From the NCBI GenBank assembly GCA_021234155.1, contig JAJEKV010000001.1, positions 29,156,177-29,220,176 of the forward strand: a stretch of DNA of 64,000 nt. The letters are read 5' to 3'. Position 1 is the first letter of the stretch; each line of letters starts with the position of its first letter. This stretch comes from Isoetes taiwanensis (lineage: Eukaryota > Streptophyta > Lycopodiopsida > Isoetales > Isoetaceae). The position numbers and the translations under genes are program-made. The notes beneath the pieces are model-generated. The model was given only the letters and a program-made list of their open reading frames with translations, had not been told where the DNA came from and made no database searches. This document shows positions 12,266 to 23,900 of this stretch, one piece after another.

Positions 12266-12330
12266 CCATAGGCCGATTAGTCTCCGTGGACGATAAAAAA
12301 ACATTCAATTCAATTCAATTCAATTCAATC
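12266..12330 (+). mobile_element. LINE 3'-end fragment, plus orientation
   Basis: GGGTCCCATAGGCCGATTAG, then GACGATAAAAAAAC and (ATTCA)n at 12302-12330. This is the same 3' terminus as LINE-A and the 38-57 kb LINEs, with a different short-repeat tail. Severely 5' truncated; the stem-loop module is absent. Confidence 0.85.
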
Positions 12331-12880
12331 AACTCTCATGCTTTATATGAGATGTGGCAGATAAAAGCATGAATTAATTAATTAGAGAAATTTGGAATTC
12401 TCGTTTAGCATGAAATAGGTTCGTGGTTAGCCATATAGTGCAGAAACTACTAGCAACTGAGTAAAAGTTGGCGTTTTTTTGTACAAATTCTACCACTGAT
12501 TCGGTGTTGTTTGGAAATATAGTTTTTACAGCTCATTCAAAGGTCCATCGTGAGTAGAATGTAGTAGGAGGGAATGCTCTATCTTATCGCAAGAATCGCG
12601 AACGCGATCTTTCGCAGCAGAAAAGAGACAAAATAATGACCTTTTTATTAAAACCATATGAGAGCATTACGTACAAAATAGGTACAGTGGAGCTAGCATA
12701 GCACAAACATTTCAGTATTTAAAGCTATGTATTTGCCACAGAGGATTGCGGCCGCGATTATTTTTAACATTAAACATGCACGAAGTAGTAGTAAGGACAA
12801 AAAGATATGGTAATACATATTCCTGAAACAAAAATTTCCATTGAAGGAAGTAATGTACAGTAATCATTCTTGAGGAATGC
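12331..12880. other. Flank with two GC palindromes, 3' side of the methyltransferase-like gene
   Basis: No gene. ATCGCGAACGCGATC (12594-12608) and TTGCGGCCGCGAT (12746-12758) stand out in AT-rich DNA. They match the palindromes between the two divergent genes at 16.5-18.3 kb. This suggests all of them belong to one element. Confidence 0.6.
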
Positions 12881-12882
12881 AA

Positions 12883-15800
12883 TTATAATTCTTGTGATTG
12901 TGTTTCAGATACACTATCAGGTATCACACCCATTTCATTGGCCATGCGGATGACATGTGCTCTACCCAATTTTATAGTTTGTGTTGTGTCCATCTCTGAA
13001 TAACCTGTGACCTCTGGAATCTCAACACCCATGGCCTTTGCGATGCATTCCACATGTGAATCAGGCACCGCATTTTCACTCTCCCCTGCACTGTTCACGC
13101 CTATAAGTTCCTTCTCCGATTGAGTAGCAATCTCGTGTGGATGAAAGAGCTTCTGCTTCTTGCAGTGTACCTGATGCTCTTGTGTCCCAACAGCCTCATC
13201 TTGGTCTGTTTCCATGTGCTGTTGGTCTATTTCCATGTGCTCTACGCCCATGTATTCAAACTTATGTTCGCCTGTCAAGAATGGCATGTACCCATCAATC
13301 TTCTCATTCAGTGCACTTAATTTTTGAAAAGTGGGCTCGAGGGCTTCAATACCTTTTTCCGTCGCTTCCAGCAAGCGCTTTGTTTCTTGCATTCTCTCCT
13401 CGTAGGATTTAGCATCGAGGTTATCCAAAATGGTATCCAACCCTGATATATCTGTGTTTTGGGTAATACTGATGTTGGGCAGCAAAGGATTAGGCTCTGC
13501 ATTCTCTGCTTTCTCCTCTTCTTCAGATCCCCCCGTAGTTTGACTGGCCATTTTCTCAAGCGTTTCCAAGAAGGCCCTCAGGAAACGGCACACTTTACCT
13601 GAACTTTCAAAGGCCACGCTCTTTTTGCCTTGCATAAGAGCGACACGAGAAGCTGTCCCAGCCGAAAAGAAATCCAGAACGCAACCGTCGGTGGGCACCA
13701 GCTGATCAACAATATAATAGGCATACGAGGTTTTCAGCTGGCATTTCAATACAAGATCTCCTTCCATTGCCGCCCATTTGTATCTTGGTTTGCCTGTAAA
13801 AAGAGTTTGAAACTTCTTTTTTATCTTCTCATCGGCATCCTCATTACCTGTTAGCGGCATTGGAGGCAATGGTGTTGCTTTAGGAGCCTTGCTGTGTGGA
13901 GATAGACGAAGCTCCAGCTCAGGTTGACATCACTCCTGTTAATGCACATATGACTAATATATAGTACTGATATTCTTTCACCCTTCGTTTGTTCTCCCAA
14001 CCCATTTCTTCATAAGAACCTAAAGGCAGTGGCCACCTCCCCCGAATTTGCTTCCCGACCGCATACAAGCAATTGGGCAAATTCACAGAGCGTATGATAA
14101 TAACCAAGTGATAAACTTTGGCAGTAGTCATGGTAGCTATCCTTGTAAATAGGTCTGTGTATTTCTTGCAATCCCATACCTTGTTCATCCCTCGGATGTC
14201 AATAAATATCAGTGTGGCATTCTCTGACACTGGGGAGGAAGTAGGGATGCCATCCTTTGTCACTGCTATGATAATATTTTTCTTCTCTTTTCTTTTTCTA
14301 GCCTCTTCTGGCTTTAGAATATTTCTGATTGGCTCCAGAAAGGCTACAGGTAGGTTACCTAGTGTATGATCCTTGTTATAGTTAGCCTTCACGCACTCGT
14401 ATCGCAGATCTCGATATATCAAGTATTCTCTGTTCGGTCAAATCGGGGAAAAGCCCGAAAGCAATTCCTCCGGCCTATCAAATCCTTACGCAACAAATTT
14501 GTGGCATAAGATAAAATTTCGCGCCTCATAAAAGTTAGGGTTCTGATGTCAGTTGCCCCTTGTTTGCAATCAAATCTCCCGCTATACCCTGACTGCACCT
14601 TTAAATATGTCTTGCCTTCTATAATCTCATCGAAAGCGTTGGTGGACACCTCTAAATTGACATACCTCAGAGCAACCGGAGCCGGTCTTGTTAAAGAAGT
14701 CTTTGGATGGCTTGTCCAGGAAACTCACCATGGTCGCCATCGAGCTTACGGTTGACCCACCGGTCCGGCAACTTCCATTAACTTCTTGAAAACCTTCTCA
14801 TCCATAAAGATGAATTGTTTTTCATCTTTAAGCTCCCCTCTGACTTTCAAAGTGGTCGTTGCAATTTCATGGAAATCCCGCAGGAAGCAAAGGTCATCAA
14901 GATCGCGTCGCGATGTTGGCGAAGTAGAAAATGAATAAATACCTTCCAAGCTGAAGTTGTAGCCGTCCCTATCGGTCCTTGTGGAGGACAGCCATAAGCC
15001 TTGTGCTGATGACGAAGTTGTTGCAGTTTTCAATCGGTGGCTCTCAGAGAGGCGGTGTTTGCAATTACCGTTGCATTGAATACTCAACTCTATATATTCC
15101 TTTGTCCGTAAGATTTCCGTTGAGCACTCTCGATCTTCTTCTAGCATATACTTTAGCAAATTCTAGTTCTTCTCCAACCGGCCGACTTACCAGAACAAAG
15201 GAGTTGTGCCGCGAAAATCTTTGTGGTTGCCGAAATAATGTAAAATTTCTTGCCCTTTAAATCCTCGGATTGTTCCATGTCACCCCCCCGAAAAAATAGA
15301 CAACCATCAAGTCAAATCTAAACAACGAAAGTGTTCAAAAGATAAAGAATCAGTTACACGGTAATAGGGTCAAATGGCACGACGCCGCCAGGTGTGAGGA
15401 CCCTGTTGGGTATGTCTTGAAGCTTTTAACCGTGAGTTTGAACATGGTCATTTGATCGCATTGATTGTGTGTGTCAGGTTTGCTGGTGCAGGTTCACAAT
15501 AAAAAATAGAAATCTTGGTAAACCAATTAACCCCTAAGGGGTAAAACCGTTTAAACTATTCAAGCTTTTGAGTGGTTTGCTCTGCCATCTTGCGTTCCTC
15601 CTCCGGATTGAACTTCAACTCGACTGGAATGGCAGGTGCGTGTGGCCATGTCAATGCTAGTCTAGAGGAGGCTTCCGTAACAGAAGGGGGGGTTTGAGAA
15701 CTGCTGGGCTGCGGGCTATCGTCAGTGTTCAGATTTCTAAGGTTAATTTTGAAAGTAGTAAGTTTTTTTGGAATAAATCCACCAGATGTAGTGCTATCTG

Positions 15801-16612
15801 GGGCCTTTAAAGCAAGAGGAAGAGTAGGGTTAATAATACCGGAGGGGTTTATCGTGGATTGTGGTTCTTCAACAACTGTTTTTGATGCTGAAGGCTCTCC
15901 CAAAGTAGCAATTGGCTGACACTTTTTTTCTTGGCCACGGCTCTTAGCCAATTGGTGTCCATCACCGAGGGCATTTTCTCGTCCCGAACTGCTTTCAAAG
16001 CACAGCTCGGAGGCTTCTTGTCTGTGGACAAACCATTTCTGCATGCCGAGAACCCTACCAAGATGTCTTTGTTTCCCTTTATACCTGACAAAGAGATGGC
16101 AACACCCATCCATAACCCTTAGCTGATGTTGGGACGTTTTTCCCTGTGGCTGGCTTGTTCATTTTGCTGGCTGTCATCATGGATGGGTCATAATTGCGCC
16201 ATTTCAGAATGTACTCCAGGAACTGCAATTGGTGTGTGTCCTCGATGCTGCATATGATAGCATCTTGCACATTGTTCTTCGTGCCTTCCCACATTGCCAC
16301 CACTATGCCAACTTGTTCAACGTCCTCAGGTTTCCTTCCAGTTCGCAGGAACAGGCACAGGTCCTTTCTGCGGTCACCTTTAATGTGTGGTATTGCTTGT
16401 GCAATCTCTATATATCATTTGCGTTCATTAGAAGGGGTTATAATACGGATGGGTTCGACATCCCGGTCCCACTTAAAATGAGCAAGGGCTGTAAACAAAA
16501 GCCGTGGTGAGTGCCCGATAGGTCGCATAATGTTGTACAACGAAAAGTATAAACTACTCAAGAGAACCGCGCGACCGCGATCTTTCCAAGCAACTCTAAT
16601 AGTACTCCACAC
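12883..16612 (-). pseudogene. Degenerate multi-exon gene with N6/N4-methyltransferase-like signature
   Basis: The reading proceeds from right to left through many frames. AHFKWDRDVEPIRIITPSN comes first, then an in-frame TGA, then IEIAQAIPHIKGDRRKDLCL. EDTHQLQFLEYILKWRNY follows near 16210, a Ser/Pro-rich linker at 15560-15900, and KDFRGTTPLFW just before a GTAAGT donor near 15190. Next come EELEFAKVYARRRSRVLNG, MDEKVFKKLMEVA, FDEIIEGKTYLKVQSGYSG and YTDLFTRIATMTTAKVYHLV (about 14120). The last segment, an open frame of 328 residues (12883-13869), contains DGCVLDFFSAGTASRVALM followed by AFESS. That resembles the SAM-binding FxGxGT...E pattern of DNA adenine/cytosine-N4 methylases. The DPPY/W catalytic motif is not visible where expected (an IDIRGMNKVWD stretch stands there). 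A divergent neighbour and shared GC palindromes suggest a transposon cargo gene. Family assignment is tentative. Confidence 0.5.
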
Positions 16613-16830
16613 TATCGCGGCCGCTGTTGTTGTGTAGCTAAGCGTGGCAAGAAAACAATAGAACGCTCACGAGCATCATCGGTCGCGATCCCTGGTGAGC
16701 TAATCGTACTACTACGGAAAAGAAAAAAGTATGCTCGACAAAGAGCTGGCCGCCGCGATCTTCGAAAGCAGCCTATAGCAATCAAAACATTACAAAATCT
16801 AGTAAGCAAGATCGCGGCGACGATCTTGCT
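16565..16830. promoter_or_regulatory. Cluster of GC-rich palindromic motifs upstream of the minus-strand gene
   Basis: Variants of GATCGCGGYCGCGATC occur at about 16565-16582, 16613-16626, 16680-16690, 16750-16761 and 16810-16825 (GATCGCGGCGACGATC). They are spaced 50-70 bp apart in otherwise AT-rich sequence. Repeated palindromes next to transposon genes commonly bind the element's own DNA-binding protein. Here that is inference. Confidence 0.6.
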
Positions 16831-18025
16831 GAGCTGAAATGTTAGAATTTACCTTCTCTGAGGGAGTCCTTAGGTGCTGTGGGATCGCTGGCCGGGTTGA
16901 ATATCTAAAAATCCGGGTCGCTTTAGGGAGGTTCTTGAAGCCGCCACCAAGCTCAAGGCTTATTCGGAAGAAATGTGGTCGCCGAGATGATTTGAGATAG
17001 CTCGGAGGCGAATTTATATAGGAACGCGGCCGCGGAAATTAAATACCCGCCGAGCATAATGATGCGTGGATTGGCGTGCCAGCCATAATGACGCCGTACG
17101 TGCCGGCGCATTAATTACACGCCGGCTGCATTAATTACCGGCCGGCGGGCTTTATTGAGTACCGGCCATAAATGCGACCGTGCGAAAATACCCTAAGCAA
17201 AAAGCACGCAATCCGTACAAGAGGTCTTTATCTACTTGGATGTCCGCATTCAAATTCCTCCCGTACAGTCAGTTCATTAAATGAACCTGACATATTAAGC
17301 AGCCATAAAGGCCAGAAAAAAGAAACTAGATTACGGATGAACAAACATTTGGAGTGAAAGCGGGAAAAGCCAATTCAAATCTGTTTGTTTTGCAAGATCT
17401 CGGAGACACTCGAGCTGCGCCTAAGCTGTGCCAAGTTCTCCAAAGGTTTTGCTGCAGAATCCCGCATCAATTGAAGGCGCTGACAAGGGCGCTGATAATC
17501 CGCTTGCACTGCGCCACTATACATTTCGATTTCTTCCACTGCTTCGACTTGTGTCTTTCGGGCGAGGTAAAAGGGCTATCCTGATGCATATCTCTCAGTG
17601 AAGTGAACTCAAAGTTAATGTTCCAATGAATTTCAGTGATAACTACAACCTGTTAAGACTGCTGTTAGTTCATGATCAATAATAAATAATTCTTCCTTAA
17701 ATAATGTTTCCTTACAGGGTCCTCGGCATTGAATTGATTCTACTGAAACATCACTATGTATTATATGGATTTATAAGATACCTGCTGATATTTAAAAAAA
17801 GATGTTCTCAGCAAACCTGTGCACTCTGCTGTATTTATTATACAATGTTCACGTGTTTCAAATATATGCTTTCTTTCTCCTTGTGGATGATACAAAACAT
17901 GTTTTTATGGCACTGCAGCTTCTGACGGGTCATTGGCTACAAGGAGACGTTGACGCCACCATTTCCAGATCTGTGAGGTAAGAGTAATGCTTTAGTCTGG
18001 AAGTCAATGCTTTAACTCTTGTGCT
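16831..18025. other. Divergent intergenic region
   Basis: No recognised gene. 16990-17170 is GC-rich with repeated GCCGGC/CATTAATTA stretches and an ACGCGGCCGCGG palindrome at about 17025. The rest is AT-rich with short frames only. Confidence 0.5.
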
Positions 18026-18028
18026 CGA

Positions 18029-18310
18029 CGAGATCGCGGTCGCGATATCTTCAACCATCTACACTTGTTATTTACTTAAGAACTCCAATATATTTACAAG
18101 TATGAGTCGAAACCACATGCTAATCTCGATATGTGTTTTCCACATGAGTTCTTATCTAAACAGCTAGTGTGAATGCTTGCAGAAAGCGCGACTGCGTTCT
18201 TGCCTATGCTCAATAAGATCACGGTGGCGAAAGTCCTAAGCATTTTTTTATCTCCCAGTTGTCTTTTTGTAGTAGAGTTCTATTTGCTTACGAAGATCGC
18301 GGCCGCGATA
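18029..18310. promoter_or_regulatory. GC-rich palindrome cluster just upstream of the plus-strand gene
   Basis: GATCGCGGTCGCGATATC (from 18032), GCGCGACTGCG (about 18187), GATCACGGTGGCG (about 18218) and GATCGCGGCCGCGATATTC (18294-18312). The last ends about 20 bp before the start ATG at 18333. Same motif family as 16565-16830. Confidence 0.6.
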
Positions 18311-18332
18311 TTCACGACCTCGTGTTTGTAGG

Positions 18333-21300
18333 ATGGCGGATGTAATCTCGGTTTATCTGCTGGGGAAAAAGGTGGCAGAAGGAAGAGTCCACAATTTCGA
18401 GCGCCATCACAATTCGATTGTCCCGGAGGGTATGGTGGTTGTTTCGATTGTGAATGTTTTGGATGGACAGTTGCCACTACCAATTCCCGAGCTGGAAATA
18501 GAAAAAATTGGTGAAGCTGAAAATTGGTTTTGTGTTGTGGTACAAGAAGGACATTGATGGTCAGCTTGTGAGAGAGGAAGAAGTTTGCACGCCACCAGGA
18601 CAGATTAAACGCATAAACTGGCAGGTCGGAGGCAATGAGAGATTAGCCAATAATGAGACGAATCATGTGCAAGGGCTTTCTAGAGATGAGTTAATTGAGA
18701 AGGCATGCACACTCATGCATGAATGCTGCCACATGGCTTACGGTTATGGTGTTATCGTTTTTGCCGATCCAAACCATGCTGTCGCTGACGTGAAGTTAGG
18801 GGAAGGCTCGATAGCTGCTACTATCATGAGCCTATTTCCAATGCCCGAAAAAATCTCTATGCGCTGCCAAGCCTGTGCAGAAATGCCCCAACTGCATGAC
18901 CTTGTAAGATGGCCCATGGCCTTCGTGCTCGTTGATAACATTCCAGTTTCTACTCTCGTGGTTGCAGTGAAGGAGAAGGATGTGGAGAATGAACCTTACT
19001 CCATTAGAACCGAAATTGGCATCACCAAAAAGAGACCTTACCGCATGGTCAATCGAAGACCCAGGACACGTCCAGCACAAACCAAATGTGAAAGAAAAAC
19101 TAGTGCTGAGGCTATTTTACACTTCAGGTCATCACTGTGCTGCATGAAAAGATGCTGTGCAAATTTTACATCCAAGGAGATAGCTTGCATGAGAACCTTT
19201 TACTGGAACATGAAGTCCTCGGAGCGCACAACATTTGCATATAACATGCTAGATCTTTGCTCTGAAAATGGTGTAGTCCGCAACCTGATGTTGAATAACA
19301 AACAAGTGTGCGTGAAAGCATGGCATGAAGCCTATGGCATACCCATTTCCACTTTTTACAAGTGGAAGAAGCTCTTCAATGATGGCCACAGAATTGCTGA
19401 GCACGGAAATAGTGGTTCTATGAAGCCAAGGTCTCATACTTTGGCTGGCAATGCTGTGCTATCTATGTTCATAGATGAAAACGCAGAGACGATGCCACAC
19501 CGCTCGAAAATTACGAGCGAGGGTAGCAGACAAAATGTTAAGAGGCTACCTTCAGTCTTGACTAAGAAGGATATACACCAAGAAGTAGATATTATCGTTA
19601 CAGAGATGACAGCATATTTCTCCTTCGTCATTTCTGTCTGCTTGGAAAGAGAATCATTCAGAGGTGGCAATAGCTAAAAGGATAGCATTTTCTAAGTGTA
19701 ACACCTGTATTGTCATAAAGGAAAAGCTTGCTAAGACCAGAGATCCAAATGAAAGAAGGGTACTTGCAATGGAGAGAAAATCACATATGACTGCCCAGAT
19801 TTCATGTAGGAGCCTTTACTGGTCCTGGAGAGCTTTGTCTCATAGATCTCCTGAGCACGCTTTAACCATTATACATGATAAGATGGATCAGAATAAGACC
19901 ATGGTCCCTCGTCTAGAAAAGCTAGCAAAGTCTGTATGGAGGGGTGAACGACTGAAGGTGAGTGTTACAGGTGCTCTCATGCACGGCCATGGTATAGGTG
20001 CCTTGGGCCACTTCTCACTGGACCTCTGGCCTGATGATTCTAACTTTCATGTGGGATTCTTGAATCATACCTTGAAGACACTGGAGAATAAATCTGAGGA
20101 TAACTGGGGCCATTTGAGAGATACAGATCGTCCTGAAAGCAGCTGGGGTGGAGCAATTTTAAACACAGATGCCCTTAGGACAAAAATGGTAAATGGCAGT
20201 AGAAATGATTTTATGCCTCCTAATAAAGTCCCCATGGTACCGAACAAGTTGCCTAGGAGGCTTTACTTGCAGCTAGATAATTGCTCAGGTCAAAATAAGA
20301 ATAGATATCTTTTCTCTTACTTGTCATACTTGGTTTGGTTAGGTGTCTTTGATCAAGTGCAGCTGGGATTCATGATGGTTGGACACACCCATGATGACAT
20401 AGATGCCCTCTTTGGAAACTACTCTACTCTAATGAGAAGATCAGATGCATTGACTATTCCAGAGCTTATGCAACTCTTCAGGCAGTGTAGTTCAAAGTCT
20501 CCTTCACCTTACCTTGTGTTAGAGGTTCCTAATTGGAAGGAATTCGTGAAAGGTTTTATCCCTGAAAAGAAGGACCGTTTATGTGGTCACTTGGAACCTC
20601 TACTCTTCAAGTTCTCAGATGAAGGATGGATGGCCACTAATGTTCTACAAGATGAGGCCGGGGCATAGGGAGTGGCTCCTCGAAAAGGGAATCGAATGTG
20701 GAAGGAGGATGCCCAAGGTTTACCTATGATTCGGAGAGGGTCACCTAAGGTCGTGCGACCATATGGGAGCTTGAAAGATATAGGTGCATTGAGAGCTTCT
20801 ATTGCCAAGTACATGATGCAACCGGGCGCCTATTTCTAGAGCCGGGCGATAACTCATGGTCCAACACATATATGAATGAAGTTATTGACTCATTGGTCCA
20901 CCTTTTTGCGAAGTGCTTGGGGACGTGCAGCCCGGTAGAGTCGTCATTCGGATTTCGGCCAAACACCGGGCAAAGTGCATTGGAAGAACCCAAAACGTGT
21001 TTGTGGATGAGCACATTGAAGCATCTCATTACGTAGGGCCTTTCTCGGGCAGACCCAAGAACCCGGTTGAAATATTCGACCCCTACCAAGATGTCAAGAA
21101 AGGAATGCTCTTGCTAATCGGGCCACATGATAATCGCCTCGATGTGGATGGCTTTTTGCCGAAGAGGACCCATCTGGGACCCGAATCTCCCACATTACGA
21201 AGAGGTGTTTGTCTCTTGGTTTGAGCTGTTGTTTAAAGGGAACCTCATATGCAATGCAAGATAGGGATTGCTGGAGCAAGAATTGGAGACCCAATCCTAA

Positions 21301-21451
21301 TGACCCGCCACGCTACCAACATTTGAAAACAATAGACTATGGTTGGGCCGTAGAGACCAGGCCGTTGTCAGTGGTGATCCCCAGCAGTATGGGGGCTCCG
21401 TTGCAAGAATTAGTGGCTAAAGAAGCTAACGACGATGATGAGAACTCTTGA
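18333..21451 (+). pseudogene. Frameshifted transposase-like gene: DUF8039-like start, DUF7869-like core
   Basis: The gene starts MADVISVYLLGKKVAEG and continues IVNVLDGQLPLPIPELEIEK, a pattern I associate with DUF8039 of plant transposon genes. After a frame change near 18520 follows a 389-residue stretch. It has a helical DNA-binding-like segment (FYWNMKSSERTTFAYNML, then YGIPISTFYKWKKLFNDG). After a second break near 19600 comes a 334-residue frame. This begins with FSKCNTC and contains the core HFSLDLWPDDSNF, LYLQLDNCSGQNKNRYLF and FMMVGHTHDDIDALFG, the hallmark pattern of DUF7869 proteins. An in-frame TAG follows at about 20667, then WKEDAQGLP and VRPYGSLKDIGALRASI. A shift near 20833 precedes FDPYQDVKKGMLLLIGP, and a last shift near 21265 precedes NWRPNPNDPPRYQHL. 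Five disruptions make it a pseudogene unless some are introns. DDE-transposase relationship is inferred, not shown. Confidence 0.7.
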
Positions 21452-21589
21452 GGTATGCAATGCTCTTTTACATAATTACTATATCATATATAACATGCAA
21501 GTTACAATAGACTAGTTATTATTCATTACGCTCTGCATTTTTCATCTCAACACAAGAGCTCTTACACTATACAATGCTAAACAGGTGAT

Positions 21590-21832
21590 TCATTCATCAT
21601 CACTAGCTGTAGTGGTGATCCCTGATATCTCATAGCTATTGCGCTCAGGAAGCCAAATCAGATGGATCATAACACGAATTGGCTGAGGGCAACGAATCTC
21701 AGCGCCCAAAGCTTTTCTTCGCAGGTAGGGATCAAGAAGAAGACCCCTGTCTAGGCAACCGACAAGATCAGAGTGGCTCATTGAGCACTTGATCGCCTCG
21801 ATGTGGTGAACTGATGAAGGCGAAAAATTCAT
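21590..21832 (-). CDS. Small unknown gene, copy 1 (80 residues)
   Basis: Intact frame starting MNFSPSSVHHIEAIKCSMS and ending ASDDE. I do not recognise the family. It has a paralogue 680 bp away with the same length, the same DDE C-terminus and alignable blocks. Shared features are HI-x(3)-KC, S-x(2)-DL, DPxL, VxxHxxWLP and YE. The upstream sequence CACTATAAAAG (21868-21878) is a TATA-like box also present at the other copy. TCATTCATCTCCC just before the ATG is conserved too. The TATA-to-ATG distance of about 36 bp would give an almost absent leader. It follows the 3' end of the DUF7869-like gene tail to tail, so it may be part of the same element. Confidence 0.5.
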   Translation of the reverse strand: MNFSPSSVHHIEAIKCSMSHSDLVGCLDRGLLLDPYLRRKALGAEIRCPQPIRVMIHLIWLPERNSYEISGITTTASDDE

Positions 21833-21867
21833 GGGAGATGAATGAACTTTAGCCCCGAAGTGAGAAG

Positions 21868-21878
21868 CTTTTATAGTG
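21868..21878 (-). promoter_or_regulatory. TATA-like box of small gene copy 1
   Basis: CACTATAAAAG on the minus strand, conserved at the same distance from the ATG in copy 2 (CACTATAAAAATA, 22549-22561). Conservation between diverged copies supports it. Confidence 0.45.
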
Positions 21879-22273
21879 AAGTAGAATTATTGAGGTGAAT
21901 TATTGGGGTAGACTTTACCGCCATTATTGCTCGTGTATAAGACTGTTGTATACAGACAAGTATAATACATCTTTCGTATGGATATGTGTATGCCTTTAAA
22001 ACATGTTTTGTGGATTTAAATATGATAGCAGTTTTTGTGCTTGAGTAATTCAGGTGTGCAGATATACTGGAAGTCGAAGAGCACACCCTTACACTACACT
22101 CAGGTATGATACATCAAACAATATTCAATGTGCTATTACATCCTTACATATTTATAGGTGCTCATACCATTATTATATCATAAACACATACAGTAGTCAT
22201 CACTGATAACATTGATTGTAATACATACTTCATAGGTACTCATGTCATTATTATATCCTTAGCAGATACAGAT
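21879..22273. other. Spacer between the two small gene copies
   Basis: Contains the promoter side of copy 1 and AT-rich DNA. 22100-22250 has short direct repeats around TATCATAAACACATAC and ACTCATGTCATTATTATATC. No gene seen. Confidence 0.5.
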
Positions 22274-22515
22274 TCACTCATCATCAACACCAAAGCTCGT
22301 GGTGCTATTCAGCTCATAGATTTCCTGATCAGGAAGCCAGTAAATATGGACCACAACACGAGTGAGCTTCTTGCAAGCACTAGCAGAACCATCGGCTTTA
22401 GATTGGAGCCATGGATCAAGATTAATACCATTTCTAGCGCATTCTTCAGATCGTTGTAGCTCAAGTAGCACTTGAAAGATCGGATGTGCTCTGGACGAGG
22501 CATCGAGGAAGCCAT
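22274..22515 (-). pseudogene. Small unknown gene, copy 2, with one frameshift
   Basis: It starts MASSMPRPEHIRSFKCYLSY. After a one-base frame change near 22440 it continues GINLDPWLQSKADG, TRVVVHIYWLPDQEIYEL and ends GVDDE. Every block aligns with copy 1 at 21590-21832, including both ends. The frame change falls between DLKNA and NGINLDP. It could be a true lesion or a sequencing error. Its TATA-like box lies at 22549-22561. Confidence 0.5.
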
Positions 22516-22789
22516 GGCAGATGAATGACCTCTACCCCCGAGTCGAGCTATTTTTATAGTGAAGTAAAATTATTGATGTGAATTATTAGTGTAGAATGTA
22601 GGGCCATTATTGGGCTTCTACAAGTATCATGTACACGTACAAGTATAACACATAATTTGTATGTACATGTGTATGTTACTTACCTCAAGTTTCTTGGGCT
22701 CGAGAACTAGGTGAAAGTATTTGTGCTTGAGCAAATTAGGTGTGCTTAAAATTCTCAAAATTGCGTTATTTTCTCCAAATAATGAAATC

Positions 22790-23035
22790 ATGCTTAGAAG
22801 GGTATGCTATTCTTGCCATGCCGTCTCCAATTGGACCTAATATATTGATCTAAAAGGTTAGAATCTTTGTTTTTTTATAACTAAATATGTGATTTTGCAT
22901 TAATGCTCGCGCTTAGCGTGAGATATGGCAAAGAAGGGTCTCTATTCTTGCAACGTGACTTTGAATTGGACCTAGTATATTGATCCGAGAGTTTGGAACC
23001 TTAGTTTTTCTACAACTAAAGTTTGTACTAATAAA
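22790..23035 (+). repeat. Satellite-like repeat, second location
   Basis: Two units of about 115 bp matching 12030-12262 (TTGGACCTAATATATTGATC, then GCTCGCGCTTAGCGTGAGA, then TTGGACCTAGTATATTGATC). Confidence 0.65.
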
Positions 23036-23229
23036 CCATTTTTATATTATGCATCTATGGATTTTCATAATTTTAATTTGGAATTAGTATTTTATATTCA
23101 TATGCTAATGTTTTCATCAATCTTAAGAAAGTTCGTGAAACCCTTTTGTTCAGCCAAACAAGTTCATGAAATCTTGTTACAGAAGATTGAGGACTAGGGG
23201 CTTACTTCTAGTATCTACCAAGTGAGAAC

Positions 23230-23900
23230 TAGTGATCATGGAGGAAAACCTTAAAAACATTTGGAGTAATGCTTGGCTGAAATATATCCCCCAAACGTCC
23301 ATTAATGCTTTCTTTTGGCAAGCGATCCACAAAGGGTCAATCAACTAGTCTCAAAATGGGACAATAATGTCAGGCCACTATGCCCCATGTGCGAGGCTGA
23401 AGAGGAGTCCATATAACATTGTCTGGTGGAATGTTGGATGCTGCAAGCAGTATGGGCATGGAATCTGGATAGCTTCGAATATCCTCTACGAGCTAAGGAA
23501 TTGTGGTTGGGAATTCTCCCCCTGGAATGGTGCCCCATGAAGAAGAAGGCAGTTCATATAGCTAGGGCCTGGACAATCTGGTCAATATGGAGAAGGAAAA
23601 ATGCCCTAATCTTCGATAAAGATTCAGGAGGTCATATCACCAAATCAGCTTCTTCAGTTGGTACTTGGAAGGCTAAAACAATTCAGGCTAGTTTTGGTGA
23701 GTGAAGAAGATATAAAGATGGAAATATGGGGCACCTATCTAAATCTATTCTAGGTTGTAAAAGAGAATAGTGCAAGGAGGAGCCATGTAGCTATCCCCAT
23801 CTCATTTTCGCAGATGAGTGCACCCCTTCCATGTGGCTTTGCATTGTTTCTCCTAAAGTGAATATAAAGTCTATTATTTATCCCTCAAAAAAAAAAAATC
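23230..23900 (+). mobile_element. 3' end of a different LINE (L1-like, zf-RVT and poly(A))
   Basis: The plus strand encodes NIWSNAWLKYIPQTSINAFF. This is followed, after disruptions, by LCPMCEAEEESI, a TAA stop and HCLVECWMLQAVW. It is a zinc-binding reverse-transcriptase tail (zf-RVT pattern C-x2-C-x(n)-H-x(4)-C). The open stretch 23426-23704 continues with ARAWTIWSIWRRKNALIF, typical of plant L1-type LINE C-termini. An A-run at about 23888 follows a 3' UTR. This element lacks the stem-loop module and the short-repeat tail of the other LINEs, so it is a distinct family. Confidence 0.8.
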
